NCBI GenBank assembly: GCA_017965725.1
Contig: JAGCPK010000030.1
Location: forward strand, 1 to 37,688
Source: Prevotella sp.
GTDB lineage: Bacteria; Bacteroidota; Bacteroidia; Bacteroidales; Bacteroidaceae
Length of the DNA stretch: 37,688 bases
Reading direction: 5' to 3'
The position numbers and the translations under genes are program-made. The notes under the pieces are model-generated. The model was not told where the DNA came from. It did not search any database and was given only the letters and a program-made list of their open reading frames with translations. Positions within the stretch are counted from its first letter, which is position 1. Each line of letters opens with the position of its first letter. Positions 12,846-21,721 of the stretch are shown one piece after another.

Positions 12846-15233
12846 ATGATGAGGCGTGAAGGAAGGACAAAATGGATAATGAGAGTGATAGGACTACTTA
12901 TCACTTATCACCTATCGCTTTTCACTTCTACTGCCCAGGATAACCGTACCTTCAACCAGATTGACGAAGACGGCAACATCACCCAGCGTAACAGCGAAGA
13001 CAACAACAATTTCAACAAACACAACAACGATACCACCAGGAACAAGGAGATACCCAAGGGGTTTTATTCATGGACGGTAGATAGGAAGTTCGGCGACATC
13101 ACTCCTGCCACGCCTGACACTCTGCACCACCTGTTTATGAACACCACCTTCAATACAGGTTTCTATGGTGACTACAATACCATCGGCAACAACTACTCTG
13201 CACGTCAGAGCCGCATCTTCATCAACCGCCCAGAGAGTAGTTCGTTTATCTTTACCGACCCTTACAGTTTCTTCTTCAGGCATCCTGACGAGTTCCTCTT
13301 CATGAACACTCTCTCGCCCTACACCTGTGTCACCTATGACAACTGTGGTGACAATCTGAACGGCGAAGACCGCATTGATGGAAAGTTTGCAATAAACGCC
13401 AACAAACGACTCGGTTTCGGTTTCGACCTGAACTACGACTATGCACGCGGTTATTTCAGCAACCAGAGTGTGGCCCACTTCGGGGGTACCATCTTCGCCT
13501 CCTATCTTGGAGACAGATACCAGATGCATGTCTTACTAACAGCCAACCACCAGAAAGCAACGGAGAACGGTGGTATCACCGACGACGAGTACATCACACA
13601 CCCAGAATCATTCCAGGACAGTTATTCCGACAATGAGATTCCGACGGTACTCAGTCAGAACTGGAACCGCAACGACAACCAGCACGTCTTCCTCAGCCAT
13701 CGCTACAATGTTGGTTTCTACCGTAAGGTAAAGATGACGGAAGAGGAACTGAAGGCACGGAAATTTGCTGAGGAGTCGAAGAAAGATAAAGAGAAGAAGG
13801 ACGACAAGTCGAAGGAAAGAGATGATAAACAGACAGCGCCAAAGGGACGCCCCACAGGAGCCGCTATCGTAGGCAATGAGCCGAAAGAAAAGACCGACTC
13901 ACTGGCTGCTTTAGCAGACACCACCCGTATTCAGGTAGCAGGACAGGCAGTCATCGACAGTCTCAACCGCATACAAGCCATCCAGGACTCCATTGATGCC
14001 ACGATGAAGAAGGAATATGTGCCTGTCACGAGTTTCATCCACACACTGGAACTCAACAACTACACGCGTATCTATCAGGCCTACTACACCCCGAGTAACT
14101 ACTATCTCAATAACGGGTATTATCGTCAAGGACTGGAATATGGCAACGACTCCATCTACGACCAGACGAAGCATCTACAAATCAAGAACACTCTTGGTGT
14201 TGCCCTGCTCGAAGGTTTCAATAAATACATGAAGGCGGGTCTGAAGGCTTTTGTCACCCACGAACACAGAAAATACGAGATGCCCGACCTCATGGAGGAC
14301 GCAGACGCCTCCTACCAGCGTTCATGGAGTGAGAACACTATCAGCATTGGCGGACTTCTCAGTAAGACCCAGGGTAAGACCCTCCATTTCAAGGCGCAGT
14401 TGGAGACCTGGCTCGTTGGTGAAGATGCCGGACAACTGAAACTCGACTTCAGCACCGACTTGAACTTCAAACTATTTGGCGACACCGTCCGTCTGGCTGC
14501 CAACGCCTATTTCCATCGACTGAATCCCACCTTCTACCAGCGCAGATACCACTCCAAATATATCTGGTGGGACAATGAGGATATGTCGAAGGAGACACGT
14601 ACCCGCATCGAAGGCCTCTTTTCCTACGAGAAGACTGACACGAAACTGCGAGTTGCCATCGAGGAGATTCAGAATTACACCTACTATGGTATGGGCTATG
14701 ATGTGACCTATTCTAATGAAGGCATTGCCATTGGCCGTAAGAACATGACGGCGGGTGTCTATCAGGAAGGGAGCAACATCAACATCCTCACGGCACAACT
14801 GCACCAGAATTTCCGTTTAGGTCCCCTGAACTGGGAGAACGTGGTGACCTACCAGAACTCCAGCAACAAGGAGGCACTGCCCCTGCCAGCATGGAACATC
14901 TTCTCCAACCTCTACCTGAAGTTCAGAGTCGCCAAGGTGCTTGACGTGGAACTGGGTGCTGACGCTACCTATTTCTCAAGTTACGAAGCCCCGGACTACT
15001 GTCCGATGATTAACCAGTATGCTGTGCAGCAGAATAAGAGCAGTCGTGTAGAACTGGGCGAGTATCCCTTCCTTGATGTCTATGCCAACATGAAACTCAA
15101 GGGGGTACGTTTCTTTGTGATGATGAGTAATGTGCTCAACGGAAATGGCAACCATAAGAAATTCCTGACACCCCACTACCCCACCAACGGCATGGTGTTA
15201 CACATGGGCGTCTCCTGGCCTTTCTTCAACTAA
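12846..15233 (+). CDS. Putative porin (outer-membrane beta-barrel protein)
   Basis: A protein of about 795 aa. Candidate starts are the ATGs at 12846, 12849 and 12879; all feed a signal peptide (MRVIGLLITYHLSLFTSTAQ from 12879). The mature protein is rich in alternating aromatic and polar strands (NTGFYGDYNTIGNNYSARQS, GRKNMTAGVYQEGSNINILT) and ends in an aromatic C-terminus (GVSWPFFN), as expected for an outer-membrane barrel. It resembles the Bacteroidetes putative-porin family. Unusual for a barrel is a lysine- and aspartate-rich stretch (codons near 13740-13860, EESKKDKEKKDDKSKERDD) followed by a predicted helix, probably a periplasmic or surface insertion. Part of the signal peptide is encoded by heptamer repeats (12897-12924). 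Confidence 0.82.
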   Translation: MMRREGRTKWIMRVIGLLITYHLSLFTSTAQDNRTFNQIDEDGNITQRNSEDNNNFNKHNNDTTRNKEIPKGFYSWTVDRKFGDITPATPDTLHHLFMNTTFNTGFYGDYNTIGNNYSARQSRIFINRPESSSFIFTDPYSFFFRHPDEFLFMNTLSPYTCVTYDNCGDNLNGEDRIDGKFAINANKRLGFGFDLNYDYARGYFSNQSVAHFGGTIFASYLGDRYQMHVLLTANHQKATENGGITDDEYITHPESFQDSYSDNEIPTVLSQNWNRNDNQHVFLSHRYNVGFYRKVKMTEEELKARKFAEESKKDKEKKDDKSKERDDKQTAPKGRPTGAAIVGNEPKEKTDSLAALADTTRIQVAGQAVIDSLNRIQAIQDSIDATMKKEYVPVTSFIHTLELNNYTRIYQAYYTPSNYYLNNGYYRQGLEYGNDSIYDQTKHLQIKNTLGVALLEGFNKYMKAGLKAFVTHEHRKYEMPDLMEDADASYQRSWSENTISIGGLLSKTQGKTLHFKAQLETWLVGEDAGQLKLDFSTDLNFKLFGDTVRLAANAYFHRLNPTFYQRRYHSKYIWWDNEDMSKETRTRIEGLFSYEKTDTKLRVAIEEIQNYTYYGMGYDVTYSNEGIAIGRKNMTAGVYQEGSNINILTAQLHQNFRLGPLNWENVVTYQNSSNKEALPLPAWNIFSNLYLKFRVAKVLDVELGADATYFSSYEAPDYCPMINQYAVQQNKSSRVELGEYPFLDVYANMKLKGVRFFVMMSNVLNGNGNHKKFLTPHYPTNGMVLHMGVSWPFFN
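12897..12924. repeat. Heptamer repeats inside the porin signal-peptide codons
   Basis: CTTATCA, CTTATCA, CCTATCG and CTTTTCA follow one another without a gap and encode part of the hydrophobic core (TYHLSLF). The unit is a circular relative of the TTATCAA array upstream of uvrB. Confidence 0.75.
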
Positions 15234-15237
15234 GAGC

Positions 15238-16152
15238 CTAAACCAGCAAAAGTCCCAAAGTCACGCAGAGCCCGTAGATAAAGATATTACGCGCTGTCTC
15301 TCCCAAACAGAGATTCAGCGCTTTTCCTTTGTCAATGCGCTTGATCTTCAGATAGGTAAACACATGGAAAATGAAATAGATGAATGGCAGGAAGAATGCC
15401 AACGGGTGTCCATTCATCCAGAAGGTGCCACCCAGAATCATGGCACCAACACCAACACCCAGATACAACTGCAAGCCAGCCTCACCGCCTAATCTTACGA
15501 TGATGGTCTTCTTGCCCACCTCGCGGTCTGTATCCCTGTCGCGGAAATTGTTCACAATCAACAAGGCATCAATCACCAGACCGCAAGCCAGCGAAGCCAG
15601 GAATACCTGCCACGTCACCGTGTGCAACTGCAGATAGTAGGAGATACAGACAGGCACCAATCCGAAGAATATCAGCACCAGCAGGTCGCCTAACCCTAAA
15701 TAGGAGAAATGGGTGGTATAGAGGAAACAGAATACCACGCAGAGCGCTCCTATCAGAATCATCTCCAATCCGCCATACCACACAAGGGGCAGTCCTACGA
15801 CGCAGGCCAGACAGGTGGTGAGAGCAATGGCTCGCTTCATCGATTCGAGTTTTACCCAGCCCTGAGCACAAGCCCTGCGAGGTCCCAGACGCGTCTCCGT
15901 ATTGTCTGTACCGTTGGCAAAGTCGAAGAAGTCGTTGATGAAGTTCGCGTCAATCTGCATGATAAAAGCAAAGAGAAAACACAGCACGGCTGCCAGCCAA
16001 CTGAACACGTCGTCGCCATACAAGGGAGCATCCATATAAGCCAAAGCCACGCCAATCATCACGGGAACGGCAGCCCCTGTCAGTGTCTTCGGACGTGCTG
16101 CCAACAACCACGCTTTCAGCGAATCCGTCTTTATTTTTCCTTCTTCATTCAT
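15238..16152 (-). CDS. menA: 1,4-dihydroxy-2-naphthoate polyprenyltransferase
   Basis: A 304-aa integral membrane prenyltransferase (UbiA superfamily) that attaches the polyprenyl tail to dihydroxynaphthoate, making demethylmenaquinone for the respiratory chain. It opens with AWLLAARPKTLTGAAVPVMI. The two Asp-rich Mg-pyrophosphate motifs are NDFFDFANGTD (about 73-83) and NNFRDRDTDREVGKKT (about 201-216). Eight or nine hydrophobic segments follow. The ATG at 16152 is preferred because the promoter box at 16172-16179 lies between it and the more distal in-frame ATG at 16206. It converges on the porin gene with 4 bp between stops and diverges from the HD-domain gene. Confidence 0.93.
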   Translation of the reverse strand: MNEEGKIKTDSLKAWLLAARPKTLTGAAVPVMIGVALAYMDAPLYGDDVFSWLAAVLCFLFAFIMQIDANFINDFFDFANGTDNTETRLGPRRACAQGWVKLESMKRAIALTTCLACVVGLPLVWYGGLEMILIGALCVVFCFLYTTHFSYLGLGDLLVLIFFGLVPVCISYYLQLHTVTWQVFLASLACGLVIDALLIVNNFRDRDTDREVGKKTIIVRLGGEAGLQLYLGVGVGAMILGGTFWMNGHPLAFFLPFIYFIFHVFTYLKIKRIDKGKALNLCLGETARNIFIYGLCVTLGLLLV

Positions 16153-16171
16153 TATTTCTTCATTTTTTTTG

Positions 16172-16179
16172 CAAAAGTA
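16172..16179 (-). promoter_or_regulatory. -7 promoter box of menA
   Basis: TACTTTTG on the minus strand. A TTGC about 19 bp upstream, usable as its -33 box, overlaps the -7 box of the divergent HD-domain gene. Confidence 0.65.
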
Positions 16180-16191
16180 CAGAGAAATTTG

Positions 16192-16199
16192 TATATTTG
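16192..16199 (+). promoter_or_regulatory. -7 promoter box of the HD-domain gene
   Basis: TATATTTG, with a TTTG at 16168-16171 20 bp upstream as -33 box; this TTTG touches the menA -7 box. The start codon is 21 nt downstream. Confidence 0.65.
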
Positions 16200-16220
16200 C
16201 AAGCAATAATCCAACTTTTT

Positions 16221-16862
16221 ATGATTAGCAACGCCCCCAGCCTTGATTTGGTAGAGTTCATCGAGACCAAGATACTCCCCAAATACGCAGAGTTCGACCG
16301 TGCCCACAATCTGGAGCATGTCACACGCGTCATCCGCCGTTCACTCGACTTGGTGAAGATCACAGGAGCCGACATCAACATGGTCTATACCATCGCCGCC
16401 TACCACGACGTGGGCATGTCAGGCCCTCGCGCCATCCATCATATGACAGGCGGAAAAATACTTGCCGCCGATGCACGACTGAAGAAATGGTTTTCTTCCG
16501 AACAGATCAAGATTATGAAAGAGGCTATCGAGGATCACCGGGCCTCTGCCAGTCGTGCGCCACGCAGTCTCTATGGGAAGATCATTGCCGAGGCGGACAG
16601 GGATATCGATGTCGATACCGTCATCCGTCGCACCATCCAATACGGACTCAGCAACTATCCGGAACTCGACAAGGAAGGACATTGGAATCGTTTCATGGAA
16701 CACATGAACAGCAAATACTCCACCAACGGCTATATCCGTCTGTGGCTGCCCAAGTCGCCCAACGAACAAAAACTCAACGAACTGCGTAATCTGATTGCCA
16801 ATCCGCCTCAGTTGCGTGAATGCTTCGATCTGATTTTCGCTGAGGAAACTCTTGTTTCCTGA
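16221..16862 (+). CDS. HD-domain phosphohydrolase family protein
   Basis: A 213-aa cytoplasmic protein. Metal ligands of the HD superfamily are visible: His33 in AHNLEHVTRV, His62-Asp63 in AAYHDVGMSG, His106 in EAIEDHRASA and Asp126 in KIIAEADRDID. All are present, so a metal-dependent phosphohydrolase is likely; the substrate (nucleotide, diphosphate or other) cannot be told. The ATG at 16221 follows the promoter at 16192-16199, whereas an in-frame ATG at 16083 lies inside menA. It is divergent from menA and ends directly against the stop of the convergent 54-aa gene. Confidence 0.85.
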   Translation: MISNAPSLDLVEFIETKILPKYAEFDRAHNLEHVTRVIRRSLDLVKITGADINMVYTIAAYHDVGMSGPRAIHHMTGGKILAADARLKKWFSSEQIKIMKEAIEDHRASASRAPRSLYGKIIAEADRDIDVDTVIRRTIQYGLSNYPELDKEGHWNRFMEHMNSKYSTNGYIRLWLPKSPNEQKLNELRNLIANPPQLRECFDLIFAEETLVS

Positions 16863-17027
16863 CTACCTCAGATACATCCAATAGATATATCCCAGTACTG
16901 CGACCAATACAATCAGTACGATTGACTTGACCAGGCACGTCGTCACCTTCTTGACAATCAGAAAGGCCACGATGATTGCCACCAATATGAATATATAATA
17001 GCCAATATTCTGCATCTGTATCTCCAT
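16863..17027 (-). CDS. 54-aa two-helix membrane protein
   Basis: A 54-codon frame from the ATG at 17027 (MEIQMQNIGYYIFILVAIIV onward), 9 bp after the pseudouridine synthase stop, so probably cotranscribed with it. Two hydrophobic helices (residues 9-25 and 34-52) are separated by a short basic segment (KKVTTCLVK). The family is not recognised. Its stop codon abuts the stop of the HD-domain gene with no base between them. Confidence 0.6.
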   Translation of the reverse strand: MEIQMQNIGYYIFILVAIIVAFLIVKKVTTCLVKSIVLIVLVAVLGYIYWMYLR

Positions 17028-17036
17028 AACTCTCAA

Positions 17037-17933
17037 CTACTTAAACATTTTCCTAAACGCCACAGGGACAGGCGTCTCAAACTCCATCGGCTCCCCCGTC
17101 ACAGGATGGTGGAAGCACAGTAGCCACGCATGCAGACAAAGTCGGTGCAGCGGGTCGTCGCCATTGCCGTATTTCGTATCGCCACAGACGGGATGTCCCA
17201 TATCAGCAGAGTGGACGCGAATCTGATTCTTACGCCCCGTCTCTAACTTGAATTCCACCAACGAGTGTTCCGTCGTGCGGGCCAGCACATGCCAGTGGGT
17301 GATGGCATATTTGCCACCATTATCCACAGGCGACGAATAGGTCACGTAGGCTTTGTTGTCCTTCAACCAGTTCTCTATCGTACCGTCGTCCTCCACAACC
17401 TCACCAGAGCAGACAGCCACATACCTTCTGTCATACACGATGTCGTGCCAGTTGTGCTCCAGTATCTGCTCCGTCTCCATATCCTTTGCATATACCATCA
17501 GGCCACTGGTATCCCTGTCCAGACGATGCACCACATGAGCCGTACATTTCTGGCGCGACTTCTTGAAGTAGTCGTCGAGCACCGTCTTCACATTCAGCGA
17601 CGAGTGACCAGCCGCCATCGAGAGGATACCCTCAGCCTTCTCTACCACGATCAGCCACTTATCCTCATACACGATCTTCACCCAACGGCTCTTGAAACCC
17701 CGTTGGTTACGCTTGGTCTTGCTCACCGCCACCTTCATACCGCGCTCCAGGGGGAAGTCGAACTGCGACACCGTCTTACCATTCACCTTGATGCCCCTAC
17801 CCTGCAACGTCGCCTTTATCTTCGTCTTCGTCTGCGGCACGTTCTGCAGCAGCCACTCCAGCAGTGGCATGGGCTCCTCGACGGTATAGTGTTCATACTC
17901 GCCCTCACGGTTATAACCTGCATTGTATCTCAT
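17037..17933 (-). CDS. RluA-family pseudouridine synthase
   Basis: A 298-aa enzyme converting uridine to pseudouridine in ribosomal or other RNA. An S4-like RNA-binding domain occupies about residues 20-75 (LLEWLLQNVPQTKTKIKATL, GIKVNGKTV). The catalytic domain carries the motif HRLDRDTSG at 136-144 with catalytic Asp139, then LVEFKLETGRKNQIRVHSAD and GDTKYG. It is full length with all key motifs. Which RNA position it modifies cannot be deduced. The promoter lies directly in front and is part of a duplicated element (17937-18007). Confidence 0.92.
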   Translation of the reverse strand: MRYNAGYNREGEYEHYTVEEPMPLLEWLLQNVPQTKTKIKATLQGRGIKVNGKTVSQFDFPLERGMKVAVSKTKRNQRGFKSRWVKIVYEDKWLIVVEKAEGILSMAAGHSSLNVKTVLDDYFKKSRQKCTAHVVHRLDRDTSGLMVYAKDMETEQILEHNWHDIVYDRRYVAVCSGEVVEDDGTIENWLKDNKAYVTYSSPVDNGGKYAITHWHVLARTTEHSLVEFKLETGRKNQIRVHSADMGHPVCGDTKYGNGDDPLHRLCLHAWLLCFHHPVTGEPMEFETPVPVAFRKMFK

Positions 17934-17936
17934 ATT

Positions 17937-18007
17937 GGTGCAAAGGTACGACCTTTTCTCCTAACTAACAAATATTTCCCGCCTTTTTCCTGTTAGTTTC
18001 AATAATA
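17937..18007. repeat. Duplicated promoter element, copy 1 (pseudouridine synthase)
   Basis: About 70 bp sharing roughly 86% identity, in the same orientation, with 18766-18836. Both contain a -7 box on the minus strand and the block GACCTTTTCTCCTAACT. Copy 1 drives the pseudouridine synthase. Confidence 0.8.
17941..17948 (-). promoter_or_regulatory. -7 promoter box of the pseudouridine synthase gene
   Basis: TACCTTTG on the minus strand, 7 nt before the start codon at 17933, implying a leaderless or nearly leaderless transcript. Confidence 0.65.
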
Positions 18008-18027
18008 ATACTATTTCTGATTGTAAT

Positions 18028-18663
18028 TTATTTGTTTGTACGATTGATGTAATCAATGATAATCTCTGCAGCATCGTCCTCGCTCAGGCCGTCCATCGAG
18101 ATGACGAGATCGTAGTGACGGGTGTCGTAACGAGTGGTGTCCTCGTATTTCTTGATATAGGTCTCACGCGTAGCATCCATCTTCGCAATAACGTCGCGCG
18201 CCTCCTCTATAGTAACGTTCCTACGGCTCATGATACGCTTAATGCGGTGATCCATCGAAGCCTGGATAAAGATATTCAAGTGATTAGGCCATTCACGGAA
18301 CACCATGAAGCCTGTGCGACCTGCTATGACACATGATGTCTGCGAGGCCAGTTCCTTCAGGATGCGCTTCTCGGTTTCGAACATAGTTTCACTATCCAGT
18401 TTCACCTCGGCCTCCATAGGCTGGCTGGTACTGTTTACCAATGTCTGGTAATAGTTGCTGATGTCGTTCCACCATGATTTCTTCTGTGCCTTGATCTCCT
18501 CGATGCGCTCTGGCGAAAGGCCGAATTTCTGGGTAAGTCCTTCAATTACAGCCTTGTCGCAGTACTTTACTCCTAATTTCTCGGCCAACTTACGACCTAC
18601 AGTACGTCCACCCGATCCAACTTCACGGTTGATGGTGATGACAAATTTTTCATTCTTGTTCAT
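18028..18663 (-). CDS. Cytidylate-kinase-like family protein
   Basis: A 211-aa P-loop protein. The nucleotide-binding motif REVGSGGRTVG at 13-23 replaces the usual GxxGxGK form, and IAGRTGFMVFREWPNHLNIF plus IKRIMSRRNVTIEEARDVIA match the cytidylate-kinase-like family found in many Bacteroidetes and Firmicutes. The substrate is not established; it is distinct from the essential Cmk. The gene has its own promoter about 107 nt upstream (18770-18777). It is followed by the pseudouridine synthase gene on the same strand. Confidence 0.85.
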   Translation of the reverse strand: MNKNEKFVITINREVGSGGRTVGRKLAEKLGVKYCDKAVIEGLTQKFGLSPERIEEIKAQKKSWWNDISNYYQTLVNSTSQPMEAEVKLDSETMFETEKRILKELASQTSCVIAGRTGFMVFREWPNHLNIFIQASMDHRIKRIMSRRNVTIEEARDVIAKMDATRETYIKKYEDTTRYDTRHYDLVISMDGLSEDDAAEIIIDYINRTNK

Positions 18664-18765
18664 AATAGTAATATATTTCTTTGTTCGTCTTTATTTTTAC
18701 CCAATCTACCTTTCCTGGTGCTTTCTTTTATCAGGCTTCTGATGTTGGTAATCAGATTCCTTATG

Positions 18766-18836
18766 GGTGCAAAGATACGACCTTTTCTCCTAACTTCCAA
18801 ATATTTCCATCTTTTTCTTGTTTGTTTCAAAAATAA
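18766..18836. repeat. Duplicated promoter element, copy 2 (cytidylate-kinase-like gene)
   Basis: Second copy of the element at 17937-18007, with about ten differences in 71 bp. Its -7 box is intact. Confidence 0.8.
18770..18777 (-). promoter_or_regulatory. -7 promoter box of the cytidylate-kinase-like gene
   Basis: TATCTTTG on the minus strand; it would give a leader of about 100 nt, unlike the copy in front of the pseudouridine synthase gene. Confidence 0.65.
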
Positions 18837-18920
18837 ATGTTCACGCTATATCATCGACGCCATCGTCATCGTTTAAACTTCACAGAGTTATCCAAAAACT
18901 AATTGCCATCTGTCAGAACT

Positions 18921-18977
18921 GCCATCCGACAGAACAAGAGAAAAGCAAAATAATTCCCCCAAAATCTGTCGGATGGC
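18921..18977. repeat. Perfect 13-bp inverted repeat
   Basis: GCCATCCGACAGA (18921-18933) and its exact reverse complement (18965-18977) flank 31 bp. The outer bases CCATCT (18906-18911) and AGATGG (18977-18982) can extend the pairing beyond an internal loop. There is no T-run after it, so it is not an obvious terminator. Confidence 0.8.
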
Positions 18978-19018
18978 AGATGGAAAATAGAATTATGAGC
19001 CAGAAATCTGGGACAGAA

Positions 19019-19290
19019 CGTTGCAGGGGTAGCAGAAGTATGCCCTGAAATCGGTTTGGAGTTTTGCAGGGGTTGCAAAAGTATGCCTGAGATTCCGTTT
19101 GGGCTTTTGCAAGGGTGGCAAAACCTTGCCAGAAATCAGGGCATAAAAAACCGACCTCAGGAAATCGTGTTCTGAATCTGGTTTAGACTTTTGCAAGGGT
19201 GGCAAAATCGTCCCCGAGATTCGGTTCAGACTTTTGCAGGGTATGCAAAACCTTGCCCCAGATTCAGGGCAAGGTTTTCCGAGGTCAGAA
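19019..19290. repeat. Array of about six 43-bp direct repeats
   Basis: The core TTTTGCARGGGTKGCAAAA begins at 19019 (degenerate), 19062, 19105, 19189 and 19232. Spacings are 43, 43, 84 and 43 bp, so one unit near 19147 has lost its core. Each core is a dyad (TTTTGC/GCAAAA). The tail of each unit is a variant of CCxGAGATTCxGTTTxGAC. The last unit ends in a perfect 12-bp hairpin (19247-19258 with 19267-19278). It is not a CRISPR array, since the stretches between cores are also related to one another. Confidence 0.85.
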
Positions 19291-19321
19291 TGATATGTCA
19301 GACAAATAAATCGCAATTTAT

Positions 19322-19352
19322 TTTGCATTTCGCTCGATTTTCACTACCTCTG
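19322..19352. repeat. Upstream copy of the ABC-F promoter with altered -7 box
   Basis: Thirty-one bases identical to 19408-19438 except for one T-to-C change, which turns the -7 box TACCTTTG into TACCTCTG. The offset is 86 bp. Confidence 0.85.
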
Positions 19353-19353
19353 A

Positions 19354-21087
<1,734 letters not shown>

Positions 21088-21136
21088 TGGCACGAAATTT
21101 GCTGGAAAAAAGGCAGAACTATAAAACAACGTAATT

Positions 21137-21718
21137 ATGACAGAAAAAGATATTAAGATCGAAGACGAGGAGACTCTGGACGAGGCTCCCGTTGAAGAGA
21201 CTGACAAAGAGGCAGAATCTGAAGAAAGAGAAACTGAAGAGGTTGCTGAAGAAGAGGCCGAGGAAAAAGACCCGTTGGAGAAGGCTCAAGACGAGATAGC
21301 CGAGTTGAAGGACAAGTGGCTGCGCTCTGTGGCTGAGTTTGAGAACTACCGCAAACGTACCCTGAAGGAGCGCGCAGAGTTGATCCTGAATGGTGGCGAG
21401 AAGTTTATCACAGCCATCCTCCCCGTTCTCGATGATATGGAACGCGCCATCGCCAATGGCGAGAAAACCGATGACCCAAAGGTGTTGCGCGAAGGCATGG
21501 AACTGATCTACCAGAAGTTTATGAAGACCCTCGAGGCTCAAGGCGTCAGCAAGATCGAGACAGAGGATGCCGACTTCGACACAGACGTGCATGAGGCTGT
21601 GGCAATGGTGCCTGGCATGGGCAACGACAAGAAAGGCAAGGTGATCGACTGCCTGCAACAGGGATACAAACTAAACGACAAAGTAATCCGCCACGCCAAA
21701 GTGGCCGTAGGACAATAA
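21137..21718 (+). CDS. grpE: GrpE nucleotide-exchange factor
   Basis: A 193-aa cochaperone that releases ADP from DnaK. The first 45 residues are acidic and disordered (EDEETLDEAPVEETDKEAES). A long coiled coil follows (EKAQDEIAELKDKWLRSVAE), then the conserved EFENYRKRTLKERAEL and the C-terminal beta-domain signature (VHEAVAMVPG...GKVIDCLQQGYKLNDKVIRHAKVAVGQ). It is full length. dnaJ starts 3 bp after its stop. I see no CIRCE-type inverted repeat in the 49 bp before it, so heat control, if any, is by other means. Confidence 0.97.
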   Translation: MTEKDIKIEDEETLDEAPVEETDKEAESEERETEEVAEEEAEEKDPLEKAQDEIAELKDKWLRSVAEFENYRKRTLKERAELILNGGEKFITAILPVLDDMERAIANGEKTDDPKVLREGMELIYQKFMKTLEAQGVSKIETEDADFDTDVHEAVAMVPGMGNDKKGKVIDCLQQGYKLNDKVIRHAKVAVGQ

Positions 21719-21721
21719 CAA

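Noticed and set aside
18664-18765. Open frame in the leader of the cytidylate-kinase-like gene, ending in an overlap with its ATG
   Set aside because: It has no usable start codon; only ATA or an internal CTG could open it.
19019-19290. CRISPR-like array (conserved 19-bp cores with 24-bp gaps)
   Set aside because: The gaps are similar to one another, so they are not unique spacers; one unit is decayed and no cas genes are near.
18993-19328. A 111-codon open frame on the minus strand with repeated LPPLQK-like segments
   Set aside because: It is a translation of the 43-bp repeat array. The period is not a multiple of three, so each unit is read in a different frame, and no promoter or start context supports it.
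21088-21136. CIRCE or other heat-shock operator before grpE
   Set aside because: No inverted repeat of that type is present in the gap.
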